64,000 nt of DNA from Pseudomonadaceae bacterium (GCA_024743435.1 JANSWO010000005.1:186001-250000), one strand, 5' to 3'. Counted from the first letter of the stretch, positions 36,197-45,672 are shown. The notes: generated by a model not told the origin, from the letters alone. Numbers and translations are program-made.

Positions 36197-37411
36197 ATGT
36201 CCGGCGACTACGACTTCCATAGCGATGAGTTCCAAAGCGCACCGGGCGCTACGTTCACTCGAATGCAGCAGGAGTGTCCGTTCCACAAGTCACAGCAGTA
36301 CGGCTGGTACTCGGTGTTCCGGTTTGATGACATCGCAGACATTGTCCGCGATAACGACACATTTTCTGCCCGCTTCGGACCAGGACCAGCGTATGCCGAC
36401 CCGGATGCCGCACCCGTTCTGGTCAGCGCCGATCCGCCACTACATGGCAAGCAAAAGGCCGCGATCATCCCGGCCTTCAACGCGCAACTTATCAGAGATA
36501 TGGAAGAGCCCATACGGCGTTTCGTGAATCAGTGCATCGATTCCGTTATCGAATCCGGCGAATGCGACGTCGTACAAGACATCGCGGTACCGCTCCCTTT
36601 GTGGGTGATCTGCGAGTTGCTCGACATCGATTTCGAGACAAACAAAGTGCAATTGCGGGAATGGATCGAGATTCTTGCCGGTTCTGTATTCCCTACGGGC
36701 GAGGCAATGGAGGCCGAACGAATCCAGAAGGTCATGGATTTGCAGGCGTTCTTCGACCCGCACATCGCCGCCAAGGTTGCGAAGGACGAAGCCGGCGAAG
36801 ACGCCGGGGCCGATCTGATTGGCCTGCTGGCTAAAGGCCGTGTGGAAGGTGAGCGCATCGGCAATGCCGAGATCAAGAGCTTCGCCCAGTTTCTACTGGT
36901 TGCCGGAAGCGCAACCACAACCAACCTCATCGGCAACTTCGTGAAACTGATGCTTGCGCACCCGGAGCAACAGGCAAAGCTCAGGTCGAACCCGAGCCTT
37001 ATGGACCAGGCCATCGAAGAAGTGCTGCGTTTCGATGCGCCTGTGCACGGACTGTTTAGAACAAACAACGAAGAGGTGCGCCTTGGCGAGCATACGGTCC
37101 CGCCGGATTCCAAGATCTGTCTGATGTGGGGCTCAGCAAATCGAGACCCCGCGGTATTCGACGATCCGAACACCTTCAACATCGAGCGCGACCTGCAGAC
37201 GCTGCGCAAGAACATGACGTTCGGCCAGGGACTGCACAAATGTCTCGGGGCGCCGCTGGCGCGACTCGAATGCAAGGTATTCGCCGAGGAGTTTCTGCGT
37301 CGGATTCCGACATTCGAAGCTAATGGCGAGCCAGTGAGCTATCCGTACTCGACGCTGAATGGCCTCGACAATCTGCCGATTCGATTTCCTCCGGGATCGC
37401 CCGAGCAGTAG
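36197..37411 (+). CDS. Cytochrome P450 (bacterial class I type)
   Basis: 404 residues, soluble. The haem-binding loop FGQGLHKCLGAPLAR is near residues 340-354, with the Cys as axial ligand. The K-helix ExxR is EEVLR near 275-279. The I-helix segment reads LLVAGSATTTN near 234-244: the usual acidic residue before the Thr (AGxET) is Ala, an uncommon change in the oxygen-activation pair. It needs a ferredoxin and reductase, neither adjacent. A hairpin CCCGAT-agaga-ATCGGG (36170-36186) overlaps the ribosome binding site GGGAG. The substrate is unknown; neighbours suggest terpenoid, steroid or hydrocarbon breakdown. Confidence 0.93.
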   Translation: MSGDYDFHSDEFQSAPGATFTRMQQECPFHKSQQYGWYSVFRFDDIADIVRDNDTFSARFGPGPAYADPDAAPVLVSADPPLHGKQKAAIIPAFNAQLIRDMEEPIRRFVNQCIDSVIESGECDVVQDIAVPLPLWVICELLDIDFETNKVQLREWIEILAGSVFPTGEAMEAERIQKVMDLQAFFDPHIAAKVAKDEAGEDAGADLIGLLAKGRVEGERIGNAEIKSFAQFLLVAGSATTTNLIGNFVKLMLAHPEQQAKLRSNPSLMDQAIEEVLRFDAPVHGLFRTNNEEVRLGEHTVPPDSKICLMWGSANRDPAVFDDPNTFNIERDLQTLRKNMTFGQGLHKCLGAPLARLECKVFAEEFLRRIPTFEANGEPVSYPYSTLNGLDNLPIRFPPGSPEQ

Positions 37412-37415
37412 GGGC

Positions 37416-39374
37416 TCAGACCGCACGCCCTGCTGCATTGCCTTCCGCAATCGCGCGAACCAGGAACCTCGGCGTATTTACATCACCAACCCGGGTGTAA
37501 GGAATAGCTCGCGCCTCAATCGCACCGGCCAGCTCATCACGAGGACGATTGAGGGAGACAAACACCACTAAGTCAGCGTTTACCGTTTCAACGCCGCCGC
37601 CAGTAACTCGCTCAATCAACGCCGACTGCCCATCCACTCGACGCACCCGGGTGCCCACGCGATAGGCAAATGGTTGATCGGCAAAGCGTTCGAGGGCCGG
37701 GTCCGTCATCAAGGCGGTTCGCACGGAAGGTGCAAGCGTTGGCAGCCGGGTCACCATCGTGACTTCAACGCCGCTAGCAAGCAGATGCTCCGCCACTGCC
37801 AGGCCCTCATAGTGGCCGACGTCATCGATGACCAGTGCTCGCGTCGCCTGCGCGGACGGATCGTCGAAGAGATCGTTACTCGCCACGACGTGCGGCAAAT
37901 CAAAGCCCTCGAACGGCTCACCCGGGTGCGATTGCTGAACGCCATCCCGCCTCGGCTCTGCGCCAGTGGCAAGAATGATCTCATCAGCAGCCAACGCATC
38001 CAGATCACTCTCTGTCACATACATGGACAACTTCACATCGACGCCTTCGGCGTAGATCTCGTTCTGCAACCAGCCAATGATGTCAGCCATCTGTTGTCGC
38101 CTTGGCGCCATGCCGGCATAGCGCAGCGTCCCCCCCAGATCGGGCGCGGCTTCAGTGAGGGTTACTCGATGGCCACGCTTGGCGGCAACGCGCGCAGCCT
38201 CCATCCCCGCAGGACCAGCGCCGATGACAACCACGTGTTTTGCTGTTGCGACGCGCTCTAGCTTGTCGTCACCGAGCGTCGTCTCAAAGCCCGCAGCCGC
38301 ATTGACCGCACAGCCCATGCGCCGCTCTGGTCCAAGCAACTGGCCAACACACCCCTGGTTGCAGGCGATGCACGGCCGCACCCGATCCGCCTGACCGGAG
38401 CGCGTTTTTACGACCAGATCCGGATCCGCAATCGTTGCCCGGGTCATACCGACCATGTCCGCCTGACCGAGGCGGATCACCTGATCCACCTCTTCCATCG
38501 TTCGGAATCGACCCGTGACGATCGTCGGTACGTCCGCCTGGGTGGTGACTGGCACAGCCGTTTCCAACTCGTAGCCGACTGGCTCATGCATGCCGCCGAT
38601 CAGCTTGGGAAAGGAGTGGTAATTGCCCAGGCTGACATTCACAAAGTCCGCCAGGCCTTCACGTTTCAAAGCTTCGACACACGCAATGTTGTCCTGCGGG
38701 CCTACGCCACCCGCCGTTGCATCCGCAGCAAGGCGAATGCCGACCGCAAAGCCGGGTTCCGCAACCTCAGCACGCACCGCACGCATGACGTCCAGCATGA
38801 ATCGCATACGGTTTTCCAGGCTGCCGCCATAGTCATCGCGACGCTTGTTGGTGTTGGCGGAGAGGAATTGCTGGATGAGGTAGCCGTGTGCTCCATGAAT
38901 CTCGACACCATCGAGGCCAGCGTCTTTGCAGAGTTTGGCGGCCCGGGCGTAGGCGGCAACAATGTCGTCAATCTGCGCCTTGCTCATCGGCCTGGGCACA
39001 AGACCGACCTGGGGGCTGGGAATATCCGATGCTGACCAGGGCGCGCCCCCGTCCAGTGGGGTGCCATTGTGACCAGCGTGCCAGACCTGCTGGAACACCT
39101 TCATTCCATGCGGACGGCATTGCGCCATCAACTTTTCATAGGCTTCCGGCATTCTCGGATCAAATGCCTGCAGCGAACCCGGGCTCGAGGGATGAATGGC
39201 GAGTATCTCGATGATGGAAAGGCCCACGCCACCCCGAGCGCGGGCGGCGTGATAGGCGATGAGTTCATCGCTCATGGTACCGGCGCCGATGCCGGTGGCG
39301 TGGGCAGTTCTTACCACCCGGTTCGGAACCGAGACTCCGGCAATATCGATTGGGCTAAGAACGTGTTCGTACAC
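37416..39374 (-). CDS. Old Yellow Enzyme family NADH:flavin oxidoreductase with 4Fe-4S cluster
   Basis: 652 residues. The N-terminal TIM barrel binds FMN, with VFQQVWHAGHNG near 93-104 and the catalytic region VEIHGAHGYLIQQFLS near 157-172. The cluster motif CIACNQGC followed by a Cys 12 residues later lies near 333-355. After it come two Rossmann domains, the first with VVVIGAGPAGMEAARVAAKR. This is the 2,4-dienoyl-CoA reductase / trimethylamine dehydrogenase layout, acting on an enone or dienoyl substrate. The GTG start has GGAG 7 bp upstream. It converges on the P450 gene (4 bp apart) and shares an operator-like palindrome with it. Confidence 0.92.
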   Translation of the reverse strand: MYEHVLSPIDIAGVSVPNRVVRTAHATGIGAGTMSDELIAYHAARARGGVGLSIIEILAIHPSSPGSLQAFDPRMPEAYEKLMAQCRPHGMKVFQQVWHAGHNGTPLDGGAPWSASDIPSPQVGLVPRPMSKAQIDDIVAAYARAAKLCKDAGLDGVEIHGAHGYLIQQFLSANTNKRRDDYGGSLENRMRFMLDVMRAVRAEVAEPGFAVGIRLAADATAGGVGPQDNIACVEALKREGLADFVNVSLGNYHSFPKLIGGMHEPVGYELETAVPVTTQADVPTIVTGRFRTMEEVDQVIRLGQADMVGMTRATIADPDLVVKTRSGQADRVRPCIACNQGCVGQLLGPERRMGCAVNAAAGFETTLGDDKLERVATAKHVVVIGAGPAGMEAARVAAKRGHRVTLTEAAPDLGGTLRYAGMAPRRQQMADIIGWLQNEIYAEGVDVKLSMYVTESDLDALAADEIILATGAEPRRDGVQQSHPGEPFEGFDLPHVVASNDLFDDPSAQATRALVIDDVGHYEGLAVAEHLLASGVEVTMVTRLPTLAPSVRTALMTDPALERFADQPFAYRVGTRVRRVDGQSALIERVTGGGVETVNADLVVFVSLNRPRDELAGAIEARAIPYTRVGDVNTPRFLVRAIAEGNAAGRAV

Positions 39375-39401
39375 AGCTCGCTCCGAATGCGAAAGTATTT
39401 T

Positions 39402-39415
39402 TGTAACACGTTACA
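39402..39415. promoter_or_regulatory. Operator-like perfect palindrome upstream of the Old Yellow Enzyme gene
   Basis: TGTAAC-AC-GTTACA, 6-bp perfect arms, 28 bp upstream of the GTG start and set in an A/T-rich stretch. It resembles the site in the P450 promoter (36152-36165). The nearby TetR gene is the obvious candidate regulator. Confidence 0.6.
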
Positions 39416-39446
39416 TTTTTATAATCCACAGCCGCAGCCGGCACGC

Positions 39447-39845
39447 TCAATCAGGCACGCCTTTCGGCAGGATGGGTAATTCCTCTTCCGGGTCGTACCA
39501 GGACGCTCCGTCCGAACACCAGAAGTGCACTTTCGGCCGTTGCTTGATCACTGAATCAATCGAGCCGACGCGGATCAACACGTAGTCCGTTGCCTCGCGA
39601 CTCGCAATCAACTGAGATCCACAACCGCTACAGAAGAAGCGCTTCTTGCCGGGCGATGATTCATAGCTCGACAGTTGGTCCTCGCCCTGCCGCCAGCTGA
39701 AAACCGCCCTGGGCACGGACATCACCGTGGAAAACGCCGCGCTGTGCGCTTTTCGACAGGTGTGACAATGGCAGTGGCCCATTGGCTGTGGCTCGCAATC
39801 GACCTCGTATTTGACCTGTCCGCACAGGCAACTTCCCTCAAACAC
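39447..39845 (-). CDS. GFA family (DUF636) zinc protein
   Basis: 132 residues. The zinc-binding motifs of the glutathione-dependent formaldehyde-activating family are complete: GSCLCGQVKYEV at residues 4-15, GHCHCHTCRKAHSAAF near 23-38 and RFFCSGCGSQL near 69-79. Few members have proven formaldehyde chemistry; many are simply Zn-binding proteins of unknown role. It lies between the Old Yellow Enzyme gene and the TetR gene on the same strand, 32 bp after the latter, and may be co-transcribed with TetR. Confidence 0.88.
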   Translation of the reverse strand: MFEGSCLCGQVKYEVDCEPQPMGHCHCHTCRKAHSAAFSTVMSVPRAVFSWRQGEDQLSSYESSPGKKRFFCSGCGSQLIASREATDYVLIRVGSIDSVIKQRPKVHFWCSDGASWYDPEEELPILPKGVPD

Positions 39846-39877
39846 CCAACGCTTCTCCCACCAAGGTCCGCCGGCTA

Positions 39878-40555
39878 CTAGGAGCCGGCCTCGAGTTCCT
39901 GTTGCAAACGCTCTTTAGCCTCGCCGCTCGCGCAGGAGGCTAGCGTCATCACCTGGCTGCGACGGTACTCCCGACTCAACTGTTTCAGTGGAAACATGCC
40001 AAGCATCCAACCCGCAACCAAACCCCATGTCTGGGCGTGCAGATGACGCGCGAGGCGCGGCACATGCACTGATTCACCTAACTCTCCGGCAGCCTTCGCA
40101 GCGTTGAGTTGTTCGCGCAGATTAGCAAGGCCACGCAGATAAAGGTTTTTAGTCAGCGCATCCTCGGGAGACGAGCTGAACACGGCTCGGGCCATTGCCT
40201 CCGCATACTCTGGGGTTCGGCGAATCTGCCCTGACGTTTCCTCTCCGAGCGTGAGAATTCTGTCGATTCCGGGTTGCGAGCGCGCAGCCGCTCGCTCGGC
40301 CAGCTCAGAGAGTTGATCTTCGATGGCGGCAACAATCAGCTCATCCTTGCTGCCGAACAGGTTGTACAGCGTGCCTTGAGCCGCGCCTGCCCGTGTTGCC
40401 AGGCCACGTATAGTCAGGCCGTTGTAACCCACCTCCGCGAGCATCTCACGCGCGGTATTCAAGATTCTCGACTGCCGTTCCAGCTGCCGGGCAGATTCGT
40501 ATTTCCGCTTGGCCCGGACACCGCCGGCAGAACTGGTTGGGCTCGCGTTTGTCAT
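39878..40555 (-). CDS. TetR-family transcriptional regulator
   Basis: 225 residues. The helix-turn-helix domain lies at about 28-75, with ILNTAREMLAEVGYNGLTIR, LATRAGAAQGTLYNLFGSKD. The C-terminal ligand domain contains TKNLYLRGLANLREQL and AQTWGLVAGWMLGMF, a pattern seen in regulators of steroid and lipid genes. It lies between the P450/Old Yellow Enzyme genes and a divergent LLM oxidoreductase gene, 107 bp away. It is the best candidate to bind the TGTAAC-N2-GTTACA palindromes; that link is inferred. Confidence 0.85.
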   Translation of the reverse strand: MTNASPTSSAGGVRAKRKYESARQLERQSRILNTAREMLAEVGYNGLTIRGLATRAGAAQGTLYNLFGSKDELIVAAIEDQLSELAERAAARSQPGIDRILTLGEETSGQIRRTPEYAEAMARAVFSSSPEDALTKNLYLRGLANLREQLNAAKAAGELGESVHVPRLARHLHAQTWGLVAGWMLGMFPLKQLSREYRRSQVMTLASCASGEAKERLQQELEAGS

Positions 40556-40662
40556 TCCGCGAGTCTACTGTCTGCCGAGCGATATTGGGATAGAAGCGAT
40601 TCTGGCTACCCAAGATACTTCGCAAGGCCACAAGACCGCTCGCACCGAACAGGGGAAGCAAC

Positions 40663-41550
40663 ATGCAGATCGGCGCCATTTTTCCGCACCAGGAAATCGG
40701 ATCAGACCCGCTCGTTATTCGCGATTGGGCGCAAGCAGCCGAGGAGCTCGGCTACTCCCACATCATCGCCTACGACCATGTTCTCGGTGCCAACCACGAC
40801 AATCGGGAACCGCCGTTGTGGGGGCCGTATACCGAGCACGATGCCTTCCACGAGCCTTTTGTTCTATTTGGTTATCTCGCCGGCTGCACCAAAACGATAG
40901 GCCTGGGCACCGGCATTTTGATTCTGCCGCAGCGCCAGACCGCGCTTGTGGCAAAGCAAGCTGCCGAGATCGACTTGCTCTCGAACGAGCGCCTGCGTCT
41001 GGGCATCGGTGTCGGCTGGAACTATGTGGAATACGACAGCCTGAACGAGAGCTTTGCCGATCGCGGGGCACGACAGGAGGAGCAAGTGGACGTTCTGCGA
41101 GCGCTCTGGCAGGAGCCGCTTGTTACCTTTAAGGGCAAGTGGCACGAGGTCGAGCGCGCCGGTCTCAAGCCTCTTCCCAAGCGGCAGATCCCGATATGGT
41201 TTGGCGGCTTCGCGGACGTTGCGTTCAAACGGGCAGTACGCCTGGGCGACGGTTTCATGTTCGGCAGCAGTCAGGAGCAGAACCTCGCAGCCTTCGAGCG
41301 TGTGAGCGAACTGTTGGCAGCAGCGTCTCGAGAGCGAGCCAGTTTCGGAATCGAGGCCTTCCTGAACTACCAATCCGGACAGGAGCACTGGCGCGCGGAG
41401 GCCGAGGCTTGGCAAGCCCGCGGAGCTGATTACGTCAGCATGCGTGCCATGGCACTTCGAGGCCTGGGTGGTGGGCTTGACTCACCGCAGGCACATATCG
41501 ATGCGTTGGCGACTTATTGGAGCGCTGTTGGTGACTTGAGCAGCCCCTGA
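40663..41550 (+). CDS. LLM-class flavin (possibly F420-dependent) oxidoreductase
   Basis: 295 residues of the luciferase-like TIM-barrel family. It begins MQIGAIFPHQEIGSDPLVIR. IGLGTGILILPQRQTALVAK lies near 79-98, then LGIGVGWNYVEYDSLN near 113-128, and RQIPIWFGGFADVAFKRAVR near 174-193. This order matches the TIGR03619-type subfamily, often annotated F420-dependent, although many bacteria outside Actinobacteria use FMN. It is divergent from the TetR gene and precedes cyaA by 42 bp. The substrate is unknown; it may act with the nearby P450 and Old Yellow Enzyme. Confidence 0.85.
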   Translation: MQIGAIFPHQEIGSDPLVIRDWAQAAEELGYSHIIAYDHVLGANHDNREPPLWGPYTEHDAFHEPFVLFGYLAGCTKTIGLGTGILILPQRQTALVAKQAAEIDLLSNERLRLGIGVGWNYVEYDSLNESFADRGARQEEQVDVLRALWQEPLVTFKGKWHEVERAGLKPLPKRQIPIWFGGFADVAFKRAVRLGDGFMFGSSQEQNLAAFERVSELLAAASRERASFGIEAFLNYQSGQEHWRAEAEAWQARGADYVSMRAMALRGLGGGLDSPQAHIDALATYWSAVGDLSSP

Positions 41551-41592
41551 AGCGATCGGGCAGGTGTCGCCGCGGCTCCTATACTCAGAGGC

Positions 41593-44163
41593 ATGGCACT
41601 GTTCCGCCCGAAAAACCAGCCCACAACCGCGCCAGACGGCTCGGAGGTAGATCGCAAACTGCTGCGCAAGATCGGCGATGCGTTCATGGCGCACCACCAA
41701 CAGCGAGCCAACAATCTGGCGCTGCGCCTGGATGCGCGCCAACGCATCATTCTCGAGGCGCTACCGCTGCTACTGCATAGCAATCACCCCGGGTTGCCCG
41801 GCCATGTGCGGGCGAGCACGCCCTGCGGTATCGACGGATACGATCCCAGCCGCACCGCCATCATGGCGACTTCCCGGTTGGCATCATCGTTTGTCCCTGA
41901 ACGCCTGCGTGAGTCCGACTGCGCCTTGCAAGCGGTGTTCCTCATGGGTAGCGGTGGCAGCGTCGGCCAAACTCGGGATAGCGACATCGATCTGTGGGTG
42001 TGTGCTCCGCGCAATCTGCATGAACCACTCGGCGAAAAGCTGCAGGCGCTGGCAAGCTGGACTGAGAAACAGGGCCTCACCCTGCAGGGGTTCGCTGTCG
42101 ACCCGGACGAATTTCTCAAAGGTTCAAGCTCAAGCCCGACACCAAGGACTTTGCTACTGGATGAGTTTTATCGCAGCGGCACATGGCTTGCCGGTCGCAA
42201 GCCACTGTGGTGGTTAATCGACGCGCAGCATCCAGACTATGCCGCCCATGCACAGTTCCTGATTAACAATCGCTTCATCGAAGGCGACGACTACCTTGAT
42301 TTCGGAGACGTCACGCAACCGGATGCCAGCGAACTCCTGTCTGCCGGGCTCGCGCAACTGCGTGCCTGCTTTGATACGCCCCACAAATCACTGATGAAAC
42401 TCATGCTAATCGAGAGCTATGCGCTCAAGCGAGACATGCTCTCGGACAGCTACAAGCGGCTGATTCACAGCCGCGCTGCCGGCGAGGAGATACCGGACAA
42501 CGAACTGGACACCTACGTGCAGCTCTATCGGCACCTCGATGCTCACCTGACGGGCGCCGGAGAAGATGCGCGCCTTGAGTTGCTGCGCCGCTGCTTCATT
42601 CGCAAAACTGCGGCGCCGAAATGGCGGGAAACACCTCTGCCGGATCTGCTGAAGGAATGGGGAATCGAAGGCAACGCGCTGAACAAACTCAAACGACCCA
42701 AGAGCTGGTTGCTGTCGACACTGGCCGCTGAGGACGAGGCTATTGATGGCGAGCTCACGCGCGCGCACATTCTGCTGCGCCAGCTCGCAGAATCCATGGG
42801 TGAAATCGATGCGGCCAGCAAGAGCGCATTCGACGGCGTCGGCCGGCGGCTGCGAGAACGGGTTTCCGATCGACCGGGCAAACTGAAACTCATCAGCTCA
42901 GCGGTTATGCCGCGGGGCTTCGAGGGCAGGCTAACGCTCTCTCGAACCAACACATCGGCGGGCCACAGCCGATGGCGCCTGGCAGACTCCGGCGGCACCC
43001 TGTTTCAACATGCTCGCCTGACGGCGGTACTGAGCTGGCATCACTTAAACGGGTTGGATACCAGTCACCTCCAGATCTCTGGAGGCAACACCGAACACCG
43101 AACGTTGCTGCGGATTCTCAAAGAAAATCGAGGTGCAATCGCGTTTATCAATGCGGATAGCCCAGGCGATACAAGCGACAACACTCTGGTCACGAGCAGA
43201 GACGACGCTCTTGAGTTCAGCGGTTTCCACCATAATCTCGTCACCAGCATCGACCTTCTGATCGAACACGACGGTGACTGGCTGCATCACACGTTTACCG
43301 ACGACACCGCGCTGTTGCAGTGTTTTTGCGCGCTACACACGATGGGCCGCGAAGGTAGCTGGCACTGCGTTACAGAGCTGCGGGGCCAACTCATCGAGCA
43401 GCGAATCAAGGGCTTATATGACAGCTTCAATGAAGCCCTCCAGACAAACGGTTCAGGCCGGTTCCTATTCGCTCTGGGCGGTCGCTTCGGCCTGATCGAG
43501 ATCAGTGATGGCAATGCCGCCAGCGAGATTCTGGCGGACGAGCGAGCTCTGATTGCACGATTGAGCTCACCGGCGGCAGATCCATTTCTCTATGCCGACC
43601 CCGTCAGCAGCAGGCTGCGACTCGTTCGGGATCTCATCGACGCAAGTCAGGATCGCAGTGCACTCGCCATCGTGCCGCAGAAAGAGCAGCTGCTGTTGTA
43701 TCTTCGCGAACACGGGCGCATTCACAGGTTCGCGCAGCCCAGGCGGCCGATGGACGAGGTTGCGGCGTCATGGCTACTGTTTTTCGCCAGCAGAGTTGGT
43801 GAAGAACCGCCTCGAATTCTGACTCGCTCGGATGACAAGCTGCTCGCCTACCGGCCGAGTAGCGTGCGGGTGCCATTTCGGCTCAGCCTGACGGAACACA
43901 GCCGGGAGCGGTTCCGCATTCGCTGCGGCGACAAGCACTGGGACGATGTGGCGTTGGACGACGCAACGCTCGACGACCTGACTCAAACCATTCTGAGCCA
44001 GCGAAGCTCTTTGACGCTCTACCCGATCTATCTGACTGAAGTGCATCTGCTGACAAGTGATGCCTCGCTTGCGGACGCTATGCTGCTGAAGACCCGAACC
44101 GAGACACGCCTCTGGCAACGCATGAGCCGTCGCGCTTCGAACGCGCCCGGGGTCGACAAATAG
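41593..44163 (+). CDS. cyaA: Class I adenylate cyclase
   Basis: 856 residues. The catalytic half carries the nucleotidyltransferase-type motif LMGSGGSVGQTRDSDIDLW near 117-135, with the metal-binding Asp pair. LLDEFYRSGTWLAGRKPLWW near 185-204 and KLMLIESYALKRDM near 265-278 are also class I signatures. The C-terminal half is the regulatory region. The enzyme makes cAMP for CRP/Vfr-type signalling. A TATACT box (41580-41585) sits directly upstream of the ATG. The gene order cyaA, lptM, (lysA), dapF, DUF484, xerC matches E. coli and Pseudomonas. Confidence 0.94.
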   Translation: MALFRPKNQPTTAPDGSEVDRKLLRKIGDAFMAHHQQRANNLALRLDARQRIILEALPLLLHSNHPGLPGHVRASTPCGIDGYDPSRTAIMATSRLASSFVPERLRESDCALQAVFLMGSGGSVGQTRDSDIDLWVCAPRNLHEPLGEKLQALASWTEKQGLTLQGFAVDPDEFLKGSSSSPTPRTLLLDEFYRSGTWLAGRKPLWWLIDAQHPDYAAHAQFLINNRFIEGDDYLDFGDVTQPDASELLSAGLAQLRACFDTPHKSLMKLMLIESYALKRDMLSDSYKRLIHSRAAGEEIPDNELDTYVQLYRHLDAHLTGAGEDARLELLRRCFIRKTAAPKWRETPLPDLLKEWGIEGNALNKLKRPKSWLLSTLAAEDEAIDGELTRAHILLRQLAESMGEIDAASKSAFDGVGRRLRERVSDRPGKLKLISSAVMPRGFEGRLTLSRTNTSAGHSRWRLADSGGTLFQHARLTAVLSWHHLNGLDTSHLQISGGNTEHRTLLRILKENRGAIAFINADSPGDTSDNTLVTSRDDALEFSGFHHNLVTSIDLLIEHDGDWLHHTFTDDTALLQCFCALHTMGREGSWHCVTELRGQLIEQRIKGLYDSFNEALQTNGSGRFLFALGGRFGLIEISDGNAASEILADERALIARLSSPAADPFLYADPVSSRLRLVRDLIDASQDRSALAIVPQKEQLLLYLREHGRIHRFAQPRRPMDEVAASWLLFFASRVGEEPPRILTRSDDKLLAYRPSSVRVPFRLSLTEHSRERFRIRCGDKHWDDVALDDATLDDLTQTILSQRSSLTLYPIYLTEVHLLTSDASLADAMLLKTRTETRLWQRMSRRASNAPGVDK

Positions 44164-44241
44164 GGTCTAGCGCTGCACAAGCACAAGCGTTGGGCTCATT
44201 TTCCGTATACTGCGCCGCTGCCAGTCACAACGGATGCCATC

Positions 44242-44361
44242 ATGCGCTTGCCGATTCTGATCGTAATCACATTCTGGGTTGCAAGCTGCGGCCAGAAGGG
44301 CCCACTCGAACTGCCGCCACCCAGCGCCAGCGCTTACACCCTGACCACTAGTGTGGCGTAG
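44242..44361 (+). CDS. lptM: LptM (YifL) lipoprotein, LPS translocon assembly factor
   Basis: 39 residues, ATG 44242 to TAG 44361. A short lipoprotein signal peptide ends in VASC, and the mature protein starts CGQKGPLELPPP, the invariant CGQKGPL motif of LptM/YifL. In E. coli this small lipoprotein helps LptD form correct disulfides and sits upstream of dapF. Here it is 3 bp upstream of lysA, which is followed by dapF. A TATACT box at 44206-44211 may drive the lptM-lysA-dapF genes. Confidence 0.9.
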   Translation: MRLPILIVITFWVASCGQKGPLELPPPSASAYTLTTSVA

Positions 44362-44364
44362 GCA

Positions 44365-45618
44365 ATGATCACCTCGCAAAACGGCGCAGACTGCGTTGAC
44401 GGGGTTTCTCTGCGAGAGATCGCCGAGCGCTTCGGCACGCCTACATATGTGTACAGCGCCAACCACTTCCTGAGCCAACTCGAAAAGCTCACTGATGGCC
44501 TGGCGCCGGTAGACGCCGGCGTACGTTATGCCGTGAAGGCAAACAGCAACCTCGCCGTACTCAAGCTGTTCGCGGAGGCCGGAACCGGCTTCGATATCGT
44601 CTCAGGCGGCGAGCTGGAGCGCGTGAGGCGAGCCGGCGGCGACACCTCGAGAACCGTGTTCTCGGGCGTCGGCAAGCGTGTCGATGAGATCGATTTTGCG
44701 CTCAAGGTGGGTATCGAATGCTTCAACGTAGAGAGTAGCGAGGAGCTGGATCGATTGAGCCAGCGTGCAGCGGCGTTCGGCCAACCTGCGCCCATTTCAA
44801 TTCGCGTGAATCCAGATGTCGATGCGGCTACTCACCCCTACATATCTACCGGCCTGAAGGAAAACAAGTTCGGCGTTCCGATGGCGAGTGCTCCGGAGCT
44901 GTATCGTCGCGCCCACCGGGATCCGAACCTCAGCGTCCAGGGTATCGATTGCCATATCGGTTCTCAGATCGCCGAGGTCGGCCCACTCATCGAAGCGGCC
45001 GAGCATGTTTTCTCGCTGACGGATTCTCTCGCCCGCGAAGGCATCGCCATGTCTCACGTGGATCTGGGCGGCGGCTTCGGTGTTCGCTATGGCAACGAGG
45101 CGGAATTCGACGTCGCGGCTTACGGCCGTGCGCTAGCAAAGTGCCGCGGCAAGCGTGCTTTACAGATTCTGGTTGAGCCGGGCCGCTTTTTAGTTGCGTC
45201 AGGGGGCTTGTTGCTCTGCCGGGTCGAATACGTAAAGCCAAGCGAAGAGGATGATGGGATCAGCTTTGCGGTCGTGGACGGCTCCATGAGTGATCTGATC
45301 AGGCCAGCACTGTATGGCGCTCATCACGACGTCGTTGCCGTCGATGAAACGCAAACGACGACAGCGCAGAGCCGCCAGTGGGATATTGTTGGGCCAGTCT
45401 GCGAGTCCGGTGACTTCCTGGCAAAGCAGCGCGTACTCGCGCTGGAGGGCGGCCAACTCGTTGCCGTGATGTCAGCCGGCGCCTACGGCATCGGCCTGGC
45501 GTCCAACTACAACTCGCGGCCGCGGCCTGCGGAGGTAATGGTTGCCAGTGGTGAGGCAAGGCTCATTCGCCGTCGCGAAGCACTGTCCCAGCTGTTCGCA
45601 GACGAACTGATAGACTGA
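44365..45618 (+). CDS. lysA: Diaminopimelate decarboxylase
   Basis: 417 residues. The PLP lysine is in VRYAVKANSNLAVL (about 52-65). The substrate loop includes SGGELERVRRAGG and the cofactor-binding HVDLGGGFGVRY near 230-241; ALPL-type decarboxylase motifs VEPGRFLVASGG and CESGDFLA follow. It forms lysine from meso-diaminopimelate, the last step of lysine synthesis. It is placed between lptM (3 bp) and dapF (54 bp) in what looks like one operon. No lysine riboswitch is visible upstream. Confidence 0.95.
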   Translation: MITSQNGADCVDGVSLREIAERFGTPTYVYSANHFLSQLEKLTDGLAPVDAGVRYAVKANSNLAVLKLFAEAGTGFDIVSGGELERVRRAGGDTSRTVFSGVGKRVDEIDFALKVGIECFNVESSEELDRLSQRAAAFGQPAPISIRVNPDVDAATHPYISTGLKENKFGVPMASAPELYRRAHRDPNLSVQGIDCHIGSQIAEVGPLIEAAEHVFSLTDSLAREGIAMSHVDLGGGFGVRYGNEAEFDVAAYGRALAKCRGKRALQILVEPGRFLVASGGLLLCRVEYVKPSEEDDGISFAVVDGSMSDLIRPALYGAHHDVVAVDETQTTTAQSRQWDIVGPVCESGDFLAKQRVLALEGGQLVAVMSAGAYGIGLASNYNSRPRPAEVMVASGEARLIRRREALSQLFADELID

Positions 45619-45672
45619 CGCCCAGCCCAGGGTCAGCCCTGTGCGCAGCCGAACAAGGAGAGGGAATTCCGC

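Noticed and set aside
36529-37275. Minus-strand 248-residue frame
   Set aside because: Antisense to the cytochrome P450 gene with intact haem and ExxR motifs.
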